NCBI RefSeq assembly: GCF_003581585.1
Contig: NZ_QXIR01000007.1
Location: forward strand, 1 to 64,000
Origin: Bacillus salacetis
GTDB taxonomy: Bacteria; Bacillota; Bacilli; Bacillales; Bacillaceae_B
Reading direction: 5' to 3'
Length of the DNA stretch: 64,000 nucleotides
Positions 55,610 through 64,000 of the stretch are shown piece by piece (position 1 is the first letter of the stretch; each line of letters begins with the position of its first letter). A program made the position numbers and the translations under genes. Below the pieces are notes generated by a model. The model had not been told where the DNA came from. It worked only from the letters and a program-made list of their open reading frames with translations, and did no database searches.

Positions 55610-55787
55610 GGGCTCTTTTCGTAAAGGTTGCTGCTATCCAATAATATCCGTGGAAATCGCCGTAGAAATCCCGGGAGCAGAAAAGAAAAGAGCTGCTCTC
55701 CCTTTTTCGAGTGAAAGACCTTGGAATACAGGGGGGAATCCGGCACTTGGGATTTTTCAGAAAAAACACTATATGCGAAAACAGCCT
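55610..55787 (-). repeat. MITE-like element copy F
   Basis: 178 bp, same orientation as E. Ends GGGCTCTTTTCG ... CGAAAACAGCCT; core contains TTGCTGCTATCCAATAATAT and AGAAAAGAGCTGCTCTCC. Flanks TTTTGC (55604-55609) and TTTTGT (55788-55793), one mismatch. Confidence 0.78.
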
Positions 55788-55995
55788 TTTTGTAAGAGCA
55801 ATAAGGGAGTTTTACAGACGTGTAAGAATCAAGTTCATATTTAATCAATATGGAAATATTCTTTGAAAAAATAATGTGCAAACCTTACTATTTTTGGAAT
55901 TCTCTCTCTATTTCAAATGATATTGCGCGAAGAGTTGAAAACCCCTATAATCATTTTGGGAATCGAAATATCCATAGGGAAAGGAAGCGCTCGTT

Positions 55996-57186
55996 ATGCC
56001 AAAATCATTGTGGCTGTTAATCGCGGGTATGATGGTGAATGTCACGGCATCATCGTTTTTATGGCCGTTGAACACCATTTATATTAATTCACATCTTGGC
56101 AAATCTTTATCAGTCGCAGGATTGGTCTTGATGCTGAATGCCGGGGCAAGTGTCATTGGAAATCTATTTGGAGGAAGCCTCTTTGATAAAATAGGAGGTT
56201 ATCGGTCAATTTTGACGGGCATCCTCATCACCCTGCTGGCACTCGTTGGAATGAACTTTTATCATGGCTGGCCACATTATGTCATCTTCTTGGCGATTGT
56301 CGGTTTTGGTTCTGGAATTGTTTTTCCTTCTGTATATGCCATGGCTGGGTCTGTCTGGCCGGAAGGCGGAAGGAAATCCTTCAATGCGATTTACGTTGCC
56401 CAGAATGTCGGTGTAGCTGTAGGTGCTGCACTTGGCGGGCTTGTCGCTTCTTATTCCTTTCAATATATTTTTCTGGCAAACTTGATCATGTACGTAATTT
56501 TCTTCTTGATCGCATTCTTTGGCTACAAGAATATCTCCGTCAACACGGGGAAACAGACATCACTGATCCAAGAAGGAACCTTTATTAAAAATAAATCGAA
56601 GTTCACTGCTTTGATCCTGATTTGCAGCGCATATATCCTATGCTGGATAGGCTACGTACAATGGCAGTCTACAATTGCGAGTTATACACAGGAAATCAAC
56701 ATCAGTCTGAAACAATACAGCCTCCTGTGGACGATCAATGGAGCGCTGATTGTCATAGCGCAGCCGCTGCTGTCAAGAATCATCCGCCGCTTTGAGAATA
56801 ACCTGAAGCTGCAGATCCAGATTGGGATTGTCATCTTCATGATTTCATTTGGTGTGGCCGCTGTCGCTGATGCCTTCCAAATGTTTGCGATAGCAATGAT
56901 CATCTTGACTATAGGAGAAATGCTGATCTGGCCGGCTGTTCCTACTATTGCCAACAGTCTGGCGCCTAAGGGGAGAGAAGGATTTTACCAGGGAATCGTT
57001 AATAGTACGGCAACCGGAGGCAGGATGATCGGACCGCTGCTAGGCGGTATCATGGTGGATGTTTTCGGCATCTCTGTGTTATTCACATCGCTGATTGGCT
57101 TATTCGCGTTGGCGATGATATTTACAGCTGTCTATGACAGATCGTTAAGGAAAAAGGAATCTGTATCAGTATCAATGATCTCTTAA
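55996..57186 (+). CDS. MFS transporter
   Basis: 396 aa with about 12 membrane helices. The loop 2-3 motif reads GGSLFDKIGGYRS near residues 59-71, a major-facilitator signature; NVGVAVGAALGGLV is the central helix motif. Drug or metabolite efflux is likely; substrate unknown. ATG after AAAGGAAG. Single gene with terminator. Confidence 0.9.
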   Translation: MPKSLWLLIAGMMVNVTASSFLWPLNTIYINSHLGKSLSVAGLVLMLNAGASVIGNLFGGSLFDKIGGYRSILTGILITLLALVGMNFYHGWPHYVIFLAIVGFGSGIVFPSVYAMAGSVWPEGGRKSFNAIYVAQNVGVAVGAALGGLVASYSFQYIFLANLIMYVIFFLIAFFGYKNISVNTGKQTSLIQEGTFIKNKSKFTALILICSAYILCWIGYVQWQSTIASYTQEINISLKQYSLLWTINGALIVIAQPLLSRIIRRFENNLKLQIQIGIVIFMISFGVAAVADAFQMFAIAMIILTIGEMLIWPAVPTIANSLAPKGREGFYQGIVNSTATGGRMIGPLLGGIMVDVFGISVLFTSLIGLFALAMIFTAVYDRSLRKKESVSVSMIS

Positions 57187-57193
57187 GATGAGA

Positions 57194-57225
57194 GGCCGTC
57201 TTCTTGATGAAGATGGCTTCTTTTC
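57194..57225 (+). terminator. MFS gene terminator
   Basis: GGCCGTCTTC / GAAGATGGCT stem, TTGAT loop, TTCTTTTC tail. Confidence 0.8.
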
Positions 57226-57408
57226 TATTTCGTTACATTGTATGGAAAAAGTAAAGAATCAAACCTTCTCCGGTCTGTGTTCTTTTTCCTAATCCCCTGC
57301 CTTTTCTTATTGGCCGCAACGCAAGTCTGTGAAATATTGTTACTATTCTCCTGTTAAACATCCTGTCTTTCTAAATTTGATGGTCCTTTTTCTTTATTTT
57401 TCCATTCC

Positions 57409-57461
57409 TTACATTTATACTGTCATTTCTTAAATTGTTCTTAATAATAGATTCCTATAAT
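57409..57461 (+). promoter_or_regulatory. possible Pho-type promoter of alkaline phosphatase
   Basis: A perfect -10 TATAAT (57456-57461) with no good -35. Upstream TTACAT (57409), TGTCAT (57421) and TTAAAT-like (57430) half-sites recur at 10-12 bp, as in PhoP-activated promoters. The rest of 57226-57408 is AT-rich with nothing recognised. Confidence 0.35.
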
Positions 57462-57494
57462 GAGATTGTACTGACAATTAGGAGGGAATTGACA

Positions 57495-58886
57495 ATGATC
57501 AGCAAAAAATTGAAAAAGAAACTTCTACCTTTAGCTGTGATGTCCACAGTTGCCATTGGAAGTTTGACAGGTGCACCAGGAATTTCAGAAGCAAAAGGAC
57601 CGCATAAATCCAAGAATGCAGAAATAAAGAATGTCATCTTCCTGATCGGGGACGGTATGGGTGTTTCTTACACTTCAGCACACCGCTATTTGAAAGACAG
57701 CAAGGAATCCAAACTGGTGGACCGCACTGTCCTGGACCAATATCTCGTCGGCCAGCAAATGACCTACCCCGAGGATCCGGAGGAGAATATTACTGATTCT
57801 GCATCTGCTGCGACTGCGATGTCTGCCGGGATTAAGACGTACAACAATGCAATCGCGGTTGATAATGATGGAACAGAAGTCAAAACAGTTCTTGAGGCTG
57901 CAAAGGAGCAGGGGAAATCAACGGGCCTTGTCGCAACTTCAGAAATCACTCATGCAACGCCTGCTTCCTTTGGTTCCCATGATGAGAGCCGGAAAAATAT
58001 GAATGCAATCGCTGATGATTATTTCGATGAATTGGTGAAAGGCGAGCATAAAGTCGACGTTCTTCTAGGCGGAGGTACAGATCTGTTTGACCGGAGTGAC
58101 CGGAATCTAATTGATGAATTTAAAGATGATGGATTCAGCTATGTCACGACTAAAAAGGAAATGCTGAAAGATTCGAGCAAGCAGGTGCTTGGACTATTTG
58201 CCGACCGCGGCATGCCAAAAATGCTGGATCGCGGAGAAGAGGTCCCTTCATTGGAGGAAATGACCACCTCTGCCATCGAGCGTTTGAAAAAAGACAAGGA
58301 CGGTTTCTTCCTCATGGTTGAAGGCAGCCAAATAGACTGGGCAGGCCATGACAATGATATTGTTTCTGCAATGAGTGAAATGGAAGATTTTGAACGGGCA
58401 TTTGAGGCAGCGATTGAATTTGCTGTGAAGGACAAGCATACACTTGTGGTCGCAACTGCTGACCACTCAACGGGCGGATATTCTATTGGTGCCAATGGAA
58501 TTTATAACTGGTCCAGCGATCCGATCAAAGCGGCCAAACGCACACCGGACTTCATGGCAGCGGAGATTGCAAATGGGGAGGATGTGGAGGGAACACTTAA
58601 GAAGTATATCGATCTTGAGTTGACTTCAAAAGAAATCAATTCTATTAAAGAAGCGGCAGCTGGGAAAAAAGCAGTCGAAATCGATAATGCAATCGAGAAA
58701 ATCTTTGATGGCCGCTCCAACACTGGATGGACGACTGGCGGGCATACAGGTGAAGATGTACCGGTCTATGCATTCGGCCCAAACTCAGACCGTTTCAGAG
58801 GACAAATTGACAATACTGATAATGCAAAAATCATCTTTGACCTGTTAGAGAAAGGGAAGAAAAAAACAAGAATCGAAGATAACTAA
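57495..58886 (+). CDS. secreted alkaline phosphatase
   Basis: 463 aa PhoA/PhoB-type phosphomonoesterase. Signal peptide 1-32 (LLPLAVMSTVAIGSLTGAPG). FLIGDGMGVSY binds metal; ITDSASAATAMSAG holds the phosphorylated Ser; VATADHSTGG and WTTGGHTGEDVP hold the metal-binding Asp/His. ATG 57495 is 8 nt after AGGAGGG; a TTG 20 codons earlier is inside the promoter region. Supplies phosphate outside the membrane. Confidence 0.95.
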   Translation: MISKKLKKKLLPLAVMSTVAIGSLTGAPGISEAKGPHKSKNAEIKNVIFLIGDGMGVSYTSAHRYLKDSKESKLVDRTVLDQYLVGQQMTYPEDPEENITDSASAATAMSAGIKTYNNAIAVDNDGTEVKTVLEAAKEQGKSTGLVATSEITHATPASFGSHDESRKNMNAIADDYFDELVKGEHKVDVLLGGGTDLFDRSDRNLIDEFKDDGFSYVTTKKEMLKDSSKQVLGLFADRGMPKMLDRGEEVPSLEEMTTSAIERLKKDKDGFFLMVEGSQIDWAGHDNDIVSAMSEMEDFERAFEAAIEFAVKDKHTLVVATADHSTGGYSIGANGIYNWSSDPIKAAKRTPDFMAAEIANGEDVEGTLKKYIDLELTSKEINSIKEAAAGKKAVEIDNAIEKIFDGRSNTGWTTGGHTGEDVPVYAFGPNSDRFRGQIDNTDNAKIIFDLLEKGKKKTRIEDN

Positions 58887-58900
58887 TTTGCAGGGATACT

Positions 58901-58924
58901 CCCGTTGCTGATTACGGCAACGGG
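58901..58924 (+). terminator. hairpin after alkaline phosphatase
   Basis: CCCGTTGC / GCAACGGG stem with an 8-nt loop and no strong T run; may weaken read-through into the lipoprotein gene. Confidence 0.45.
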
Positions 58925-58954
58925 AAGTTCTGATTTTACGGAGGAGTTTGTGAT

Positions 58955-59593
58955 ATGAAGGAACTGGTTTTGATCTTGGCTGTGGCAAGTGCCGTTCTCT
59001 GTGGCTGTTCAACCAACAGCAGCCCTGCAGCTTCTGGAGATAAAGAGGTGAAAGCGGCAAGCGGTTATGACAGCGATTATGCTGCTAATCCGCAAATCCC
59101 GGATGACAGAATGCTTCTGACCAAAGGTGATGCATTTTCAGATGAAAAAGGTGAAGTGACACTGATCGAAAGTGAAACACCAGGAGTAATAAAGGAATTG
59201 GGTCCGGTGAGATTAACAATACAAGATACAAAATTGATTCACCTCATGCCTGATTACAGCATGATTGATTACTTTCATGTTCTTACACATGAAGAGGAAT
59301 TCGATTTTGTAAAGTTTTTCGTGGAGATTGAAAATACTTCAAAGGAAAAAGTCAATTTTGCTCCGATTGCCTTGATAGAAACGAATACCGGTGAAAGACT
59401 CGATTGGGAAAAAGACATCTACTTAGAGGAATTGAACGGCGAGATCCGAGGCGGGGAAAGTAAAAAAGGAAACCTTGGATACATTTTGGAAAAAACAGAA
59501 GACCTCGAGTGGGTGGAACTCACCACAAGTGATGTATTTGATAAAAATCATAAAAAAATCCAGGACTCTAAGAAGATCAGGATTGAATTATAA
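58955..59593 (+). CDS. lipoprotein, unknown
   Basis: 212 aa. Lipobox AVLCGC at residues 13-18, a Ser/Ala-rich linker, then a beta-sandwich domain (VRLTIQDTKLIHLMP, FDFVKFFVEIENTSKEKVNF, GNLGYILEKTEDLEWVEL) like DUF4352/extracellular immunoglobulin-like domains. ATG after CGGAGGAG. 69 bp after alkaline phosphatase; might share its transcript. Confidence 0.8.
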   Translation: MKELVLILAVASAVLCGCSTNSSPAASGDKEVKAASGYDSDYAANPQIPDDRMLLTKGDAFSDEKGEVTLIESETPGVIKELGPVRLTIQDTKLIHLMPDYSMIDYFHVLTHEEEFDFVKFFVEIENTSKEKVNFAPIALIETNTGERLDWEKDIYLEELNGEIRGGESKKGNLGYILEKTEDLEWVELTTSDVFDKNHKKIQDSKKIRIEL

Positions 59594-59668
59594 TCCAGGT
59601 GCCAGGTGCAAAAAGACAGGTATGTACAAGGCAGGTGAATGGAGCAGAAAAAAATAAATGATTTAGAC

Positions 59669-59697
59669 TTGCAACACAGTATATTTTTGCATAGAAT
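59669..59697 (+). promoter_or_regulatory. leuS promoter
   Basis: TTGCAA (59669-59674), 17 bp, TAGAAT (59692-59697), 40 bp before the T-box. Confidence 0.55.
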
Positions 59698-59737
59698 AGT
59701 GAATACAATAGTTGTAAATATTTCAACGTTGATAAGG

Positions 59738-59978
59738 AGCAGTAGTGATGAGGATCCGCTTTAGAGAGTTGACGGTAGGTGCAAGTCAACCGGAAACCAT
59801 CATGAACTCGCCTTTGAGTTGCAGGCATGAACCAAAGTAATGCCTGCCGTTTTCCGCGTTAAGGATGGAATCAAGTGAGTGCGTGTACACTAATCTGGGT
59901 GGTACCGCGGGAGATTATCAAAGACCTCTCGTCCCAATTATTATTTATTAATAATTGGGGCGGGAGTTTTTTTATTGG
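59738..59978 (+). ncRNA. T-box leader (Leu, CUC specifier)
   Basis: Stem I with the GAACTC specifier loop (CTC at 59807-59809), the T-box motif GGGTGGTACCGCGGG (59898-59912), and the terminator CTCTCGTCCCAATTATTA ... TAATAATTGGGGCGGGAG with TTTTTTT (59926-59975). Uncharged tRNA-Leu should promote read-through into leuS. Confidence 0.95.
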
Positions 59979-60026
59979 GCTATTAATAGAAACCCGACAA
60001 CCAAAAGAAAAGGGAGGTTCAACACA

Positions 60027-62441
60027 ATGAGCTTTAACCACAAAGACATTGAACAAAAGTGGCAGCATTATTGGGAAGAACACAAAACATTCAAAACAGA
60101 AACTGAAAAAGACAAACCTAAGTTCTATGCACTGGATATGTTTCCGTATCCATCTGGTGCCGGCCTCCACGTAGGCCACCCGGAAGGATATACAGCAACT
60201 GATATTCTATCCCGCATGAAGCGGGCGCAAGGCTATAACGTCCTTCATCCAATGGGATGGGATGCATTCGGGCTCCCAGCAGAGCAGTACGCCCTTGATA
60301 CAGGAAATGATCCTGCTGAATTCACAGAGAAAAATATCAATACGTTCCGCCGCCAGATCAAATCCCTGGGCTTTTCTTATGACTGGGACCGTGAAGTCAA
60401 TACGACTGATCCTCATTACTACAAATGGACTCAGTGGATTTTTACAAAGCTTTATGAAAAAGGTCTTGCTTACGTCGACGAAGTAGCGGTGAATTGGTGT
60501 CCGGCGCTTGGAACAGTGCTTGCCAACGAAGAAGTCATCGATGGCAAAAGTGAACGCGGCGGACATCCGGTAGAGCGCCGTCCGATGAGGCAGTGGATGC
60601 TGAAAATCACAGCTTATGCAGACCGCCTTCTTGAAGATCTAGAAGATGTTGACTGGCCGGAAAGCATCAAAGACATGCAGCGCAATTGGATCGGCCGTTC
60701 TGAAGGAGCGGAAGTGAATTTCGCGATTGACGGAACCGCTAAGAAGTTCACAGCTTTCACAACACGCCCCGATACCCTATTTGGTGCAACTTATGCGGTG
60801 CTGGCCCCAGAACATCCGCTTGTAGATAAAATCACAACGAGCGAGCAAAAAGAAGCTGTTTCTTCTTATATTGATAAGGTAAAAGCAAAGAGTGACCTTG
60901 AACGTACAGACCTGGCTAAAGATAAGAGCGGCGTCTTCACTGGTGCTTATGCGATCAACCCGATCAATGGCGAAAAGATGCCGATCTGGATTGCAGATTA
61001 TGTGTTGATGAGCTACGGAACTGGAGCCATCATGGCGGTACCTGCGCATGATGAGCGTGATTATGAATTCGCTCAAAAGTTCGAGCTGCCAATCAAGGAA
61101 GTTGTTGCAGGCGGAGACGTAGAGAAAGAGGCTTACACAGGTGACGGTGAGCATGTAAATTCTGATTTCTTGAACGGACTTGGGAAAGAAGAAGCGATCA
61201 CAAAAGCCATCGAGTGGCTTGAAAAGGAAGGTGTCGGTGAGAAGAAAACGACTTACCGTCTAAGAGACTGGCTGTTCAGCCGCCAGCGTTACTGGGGCGA
61301 GCCAATCCCTGTCATCCATTGGGAGGATGGAACCACAACAACTGTTCCGGTTGAAGAACTGCCTTTGACTCTGCCGAAAACGACTGAAATCAAGCCGTCC
61401 GGAACGGGTGAATCACCTCTTGCCAATATCAGTGAGTGGGTAAATGTCATAGACCCGGAAACAGGCAAGAAAGGACGCCGCGAAACGAACACAATGCCGC
61501 AGTGGGCAGGAAGCTGCTGGTACTACCTTCGTTATATCGACCCTCACAATGATGAGGCGCTTGCAAGCGAAGAAAACCTTAATCACTGGCTTCCTGTTGA
61601 CATGTACATCGGAGGTGCAGAGCATGCGGTCCTTCACTTGCTGTACGCTCGTTTCTGGCACAAGTTCCTATATGATATCGGTGTGGTGCCTACAAAAGAG
61701 CCATTCCAGAAATTGTTCAACCAGGGTATGATCCTCGGAGAAAATAATGAGAAGATGAGTAAGTCGAAAGGTAATGTCGTGAATCCGGATGAAATCGTCT
61801 CAACTCACGGTGCCGATACGCTTCGCATGTACGAAATGTTCATGGGGCCGCTTGAAGCATCTGTTGCTTGGAGTGAAAACGGACTTGATGGTTCCCGCCG
61901 TTTCCTTGACCGTGTCTGGAGACTTCTTGTCGACGAGAATGGAAGCATCAGCGAGAAAGTCAAAGATGAAGCGAACAAGGATCTGGAAAAGACGTATCAC
62001 CAGACTGTGAAAAAAGTGACAGAAGACTTTGAGGGACTTCGTTTCAACACAGGAATCTCGCAGATGATGGTATTCATCAATGACGCTTACAAAGCAGATG
62101 TCCTGCCGAAGGAATATATCGAAGGTTTCGTAAAGCTGCTTGCACCGGTAACTCCTCATATCGCCGAAGAGCTTTGGAGCAAGCTGGGCCATGAAGGAAC
62201 TCTTGCATATGCAGAGTGGCCGAAATATGATGAGTCCAAACTGGTAAGCAACGAAATCGAAATCGTCTTCCAGGTGAACGGTAAGGTTCGTGCGAAGCTG
62301 ACGGTTCCACGCGATATCAGCAGAGATGAACTTGAAAAAATCGCCCTTGAAGATTCCAAAGTACAGGAATTCATTGAAGGCAAGACAGTTAGAAAAGTTA
62401 TTGCTGTTCCAGGAAAACTTGTCAACATTGTTGCAAACTGA
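60027..62441 (+). CDS. leuS: leucyl-tRNA synthetase
   Basis: 804 aa class Ia synthetase. HIGH-type motif [19 protein letters not shown] near 43-61, KMSKS followed by KGNVVNPDE near 576, and the CP1 editing region with [15 protein letters not shown] 60027 after AAGGGAGG; the open frame reaches back into the T-box terminator. Controlled by the T-box. Confidence 0.97.
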   Translation: MSFNHKDIEQKWQHYWEEHKTFKTETEKDKPKFYALDMFPYPSGAGLHVGHPEGYTATDILSRMKRAQGYNVLHPMGWDAFGLPAEQYALDTGNDPAEFTEKNINTFRRQIKSLGFSYDWDREVNTTDPHYYKWTQWIFTKLYEKGLAYVDEVAVNWCPALGTVLANEEVIDGKSERGGHPVERRPMRQWMLKITAYADRLLEDLEDVDWPESIKDMQRNWIGRSEGAEVNFAIDGTAKKFTAFTTRPDTLFGATYAVLAPEHPLVDKITTSEQKEAVSSYIDKVKAKSDLERTDLAKDKSGVFTGAYAINPINGEKMPIWIADYVLMSYGTGAIMAVPAHDERDYEFAQKFELPIKEVVAGGDVEKEAYTGDGEHVNSDFLNGLGKEEAITKAIEWLEKEGVGEKKTTYRLRDWLFSRQRYWGEPIPVIHWEDGTTTTVPVEELPLTLPKTTEIKPSGTGESPLANISEWVNVIDPETGKKGRRETNTMPQWAGSCWYYLRYIDPHNDEALASEENLNHWLPVDMYIGGAEHAVLHLLYARFWHKFLYDIGVVPTKEPFQKLFNQGMILGENNEKMSKSKGNVVNPDEIVSTHGADTLRMYEMFMGPLEASVAWSENGLDGSRRFLDRVWRLLVDENGSISEKVKDEANKDLEKTYHQTVKKVTEDFEGLRFNTGISQMMVFINDAYKADVLPKEYIEGFVKLLAPVTPHIAEELWSKLGHEGTLAYAEWPKYDESKLVSNEIEIVFQVNGKVRAKLTVPRDISRDELEKIALEDSKVQEFIEGKTVRKVIAVPGKLVNIVAN

Positions 62442-62448
62442 TTCTTGA

Positions 62449-62486
62449 ATGGCCGGTACCTTTATGGTGCCGGCCATCTTATTTTT
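62449..62486 (+). terminator. leuS terminator
   Basis: ATGGCCGGTACC / GGTGCCGGCCAT stem, TTTAT loop, then CTTATTTTT. Confidence 0.88.
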
Positions 62487-62542
62487 CCCTGTTATAGAGC
62501 TTTGGTATAATGAAAAAATAATGTTGAAAGGTGGTTACATCA

Positions 62543-62866
62543 ATGCCAGACTATAAAACAATTACAACAGATGAGCTTAAGCAAAAGCTTGAGAATGGCG
62601 AGCAGCTCGATCTTGTCGATGTCCGGGAAGACGAAGAGGTTGAAGAGGGCATGATCCCCCAGGCCAAGCATATCAAGATGGGGGACATTCCAGAGTCATT
62701 GGACAAGCTGGATAAGAACAAAGAGTACATCCTGATCTGCCGTTCCGGCAACCGCAGCGGAAGAGTGGGTCAGTTCCTTCACGACCGCGGCTACAAGGTC
62801 GTCAACATGGAAGGCGGCATGCTTGAGTGGGAAGGCGAATCAAAGCCTAAGGATCAATGCCTGTAA
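62543..62866 (+). CDS. rhodanese-domain protein (YtwF-like)
   Basis: 107-aa single rhodanese domain: LDLVDVREDEEVEEGMIPQA, catalytic loop CRSGNRSG near residue 74. Sulfur-carrier or stress role; probable orthologue of B. subtilis ytwF by position beside leuS. ATG 62543 with AAAGGTGG upstream. Confidence 0.88.
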   Translation: MPDYKTITTDELKQKLENGEQLDLVDVREDEEVEEGMIPQAKHIKMGDIPESLDKLDKNKEYILICRSGNRSGRVGQFLHDRGYKVVNMEGGMLEWEGESKPKDQCL

Positions 62867-62876
62867 GTTTGATTGG

Positions 62877-62902
62877 AGCACGCTTTTGGCGTGCTTTTTT
62901 GT
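62877..62902 (+). terminator. rhodanese gene terminator
   Basis: AGCACGC / GCGTGCT stem, TTTTG loop, six Ts. Confidence 0.9.
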
Positions 62903-63007
62903 ATTTTATATACTGCGACGTGGGGACAAGCTGCAGGAGAGCGGCGACAAGCCACCTTTCAGAATCGCTCATCGTCGTACTTTGTCGAACGGTCGATAAA
63001 TATCAAT

Positions 63008-63108
63008 AATCGCCGATAAATCTACAAAATCGCTGATAAAATTGAAAAATCGCCGATGAAATGGCTGAAATCGCTGATAAATTTGTAGAATCGCTGATAA
63101 AAGATGCT
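63008..63108. repeat. five-unit minisatellite of 20-21 bp
   Basis: AATCGCYGATAAA-type units begin at 63008, 63028, 63048, 63069 and 63089 (periods 20, 20, 21, 20), with a variable 7-bp end. Degenerate units precede (GGTCGATAAATATCAAT at 62991) and isolated CTGATAAACGAT-like boxes follow to 63230. The region 62903-63252 holds no credible gene; an ORF across it is translated repeat. Confidence 0.75.
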
Positions 63109-63255
63109 CGCGCCACTGCTCAATTTCTCTGAAAGTTGATATTCGACAGGACAATGCTGATAAACGATACATGTGGGTTGTTATTCTACAAGGATTGGGC
63201 GATAAGCGACAAGGAAAGGCTGATATTCGACATGCTTGGAGTGTCATCGAACAAA

Positions 63256-63282
63256 AAAGCCAGGACAGTAGATCCTGGCTTT
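63256..63282 (-). terminator. proS terminator
   Basis: AAAGCCAGGA / TCCTGGCTTT stem on the minus strand with TTTTTT tail, 7 nt after the stop. Confidence 0.9.
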
Positions 63283-63288
63283 CACCTT

Positions 63289-64000
63289 TTAGTAAGCCCG
63301 CGCCCAATAGATAAGCTGTTCCGCTTCTTTGCCGCAGCACACACATTCAGCTGCGACCTTTTCTTCTTCAAACGGAATGCAGCGGGATGTAGCGCCTGTT
63401 TCTTCTTTGATTTTATCTTCACAAGTTTGGTCACCGCACCACATAGCTTTGATGAATCCTTTGTTGGTGTTCAGCTTTTCAGAAAACTCTTCAAAATTTA
63501 ATGCAACACTTGTTTTTTCTTCTCGGTGCTTTAATGCTTTGTAAAACAGGTTGTTTTGTACTTCATCTAGAAGTTTGGCGATTTTGCTTTCCAGCTCATC
63601 CAGACTTACGGTTACTTTTTCACCAGTATCCCGGCGGGCGATGATCACCTGATTTTGCTCAATATCACGAGGGCCGGCTTCCAATCGAAGAGGGATTCCT
63701 TTCATTTCATATTCATTGAACTTCCAGCCCGGTTTCTTATCACTTGCATCGATTCCAACGCGGAACGAACCGGCTAATCGGTCCTTTAGACCATACGCAA
63801 AATCGAGTACACCTTCTTTGTGCTGGGCGATTGGCACAATCATCAATTGTGTAGGTGCTGCCTTAGGCGGGATGACGAGCCCTCGATCATCGCCATGGAC
63901 CATGATCATGGCACCGATGATCCTTGTTGTGAAGCCCCAGGAAGTCTGCTGGACATATTGGAGATTCCCTTCCCTGTCAGAGAATTGAATTCCGAATGCT
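63289..64000 (-). CDS. proS: prolyl-tRNA synthetase, ProS type (3' part)
   Basis: The last 236 residues of a ProRS; the start lies beyond the window. The frame is open to the edge ([20 protein letters not shown], then [20 protein letters not shown]). [17 protein letters not shown] starts the anticodon-binding domain, and the C-terminal zinc-binding-like domain with four Cys (MWCGDQTC ... CVCCG) ends in IYWARAY. This is the archaeal/eukaryotic-type ProS found in B. cereus, not the bacterial-type ProS of B. subtilis 168. Confidence 0.93.
   Translation of the reverse strand, partial: AFGIQFSDREGNLQYVQQTSWGFTTRIIGAMIMVHGDDRGLVIPPKAAPTQLMIVPIAQHKEGVLDFAYGLKDRLAGSFRVGIDASDKKPGWKFNEYEMKGIPLRLEAGPRDIEQNQVIIARRDTGEKVTVSLDELESKIAKLLDEVQNNLFYKALKHREEKTSVALNFEEFSEKLNTNKGFIKAMWCGDQTCEDKIKEETGATSRCIPFEEEKVAAECVCCGKEAEQLIYWARAY

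Noticed and set aside
63008-63108. CRISPR array
   Set aside because: Units are head to tail with only about 7 variable bp, far too short for spacers, and there is no cas gene. The same holds for 42672-42870.
62969-63346. 125-aa minus-strand ORF next to proS
   Set aside because: It runs through the 20-bp minisatellite and the proS 3' end; no ribosome site.

Overview
The window is a chromosomal segment of a low-GC Gram-positive endospore-former of the Bacillaceae. The evidence is a 20-gene tRNA array in the same order as the Bacillus subtilis trnB cluster (from its Thr gene onward), strong AGGAGG-type ribosome sites with many TTG/GTG starts, a sigma-E-like promoter before the glycogen operon, an S-box before metK, a Leu T-box before leuS, and long synteny with the B. 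subtilis yte-men-yth-ytk-ytl-ytm-yto-ytp-ytq region. It is not B. subtilis itself: several genes are extra (immune inhibitor A, alkaline phosphatase, 5'-nucleotidase, a ProS-type prolyl-tRNA synthetase) and the intergenic repeats differ.

Layout. 67-2194: tRNA array. 2787-10731: glgB-C-D-A-P, a complete glycogen synthesis and breakdown operon. 11150-12864: a DksA/TraR-like protein (YteA) and a C1q/BclA-like protein. 13030-21988: menaquinone genes, with menA divergent from menF-D-H-B and then menE-C. 22025-29603: DUF1540 protein, cytochrome bd oxidase (cydA/B, ythAB-like), a Zur-boxed zinc-binding lipoprotein, yidD, small genes including ytzI, a holin-like protein and ytkD. 29635-37105: the ytlA-C-D ABC importer, whose binding-protein gene ytlA is split. 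37710-45652: ytmA, ytmB, pckA, metK, ytoA, ytpA, ytpB. 45960-59593: InhA metalloprotease, flavin monooxygenase, mnmM/mnmL, small genes, a surface 5'-nucleotidase, an M20 peptidase, an MFS transporter, alkaline phosphatase and a lipoprotein. 60027-64000: leuS, a rhodanese and the 3' part of proS.

The main discovery candidate is a 4.82-kb integrative element (31741-36565) inserted at codons 181/182 of ytlA. It carries a large serine recombinase, a 58-codon ORF in front of it, and on the other strand a tight operon of three AT-rich genes of unknown function (229, 311 and 368 aa). The 311-aa protein has a PD-(D/E)XK-nuclease-like arrangement (D58...E77-x-K79). The layout looks like a minimal mobile defence cassette. 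Removing the element and one copy of the 5-bp core AAGGC restores an open 334-codon ytlA exactly.

A second notable layer is a family of about 143-178 bp MITE-like elements. There are five full copies, each flanked by 6-bp target-site duplications, plus one truncated copy. One sits between the S-box terminator and the metK start codon. Other repeats are a tandem pair of palindromic elements after glgP, a four-unit 53-55 bp tandem repeat after metK, and a five-unit 20-21 bp minisatellite near proS.

The core genes fit ordinary physiology: stored glucose (glg), respiration (menaquinone and the bd oxidase), gluconeogenesis (pckA), SAM supply (metK), tRNA charging and wobble modification (leuS, proS, mnmL/M) and phosphate scavenging (phosphatase and nucleotidase).
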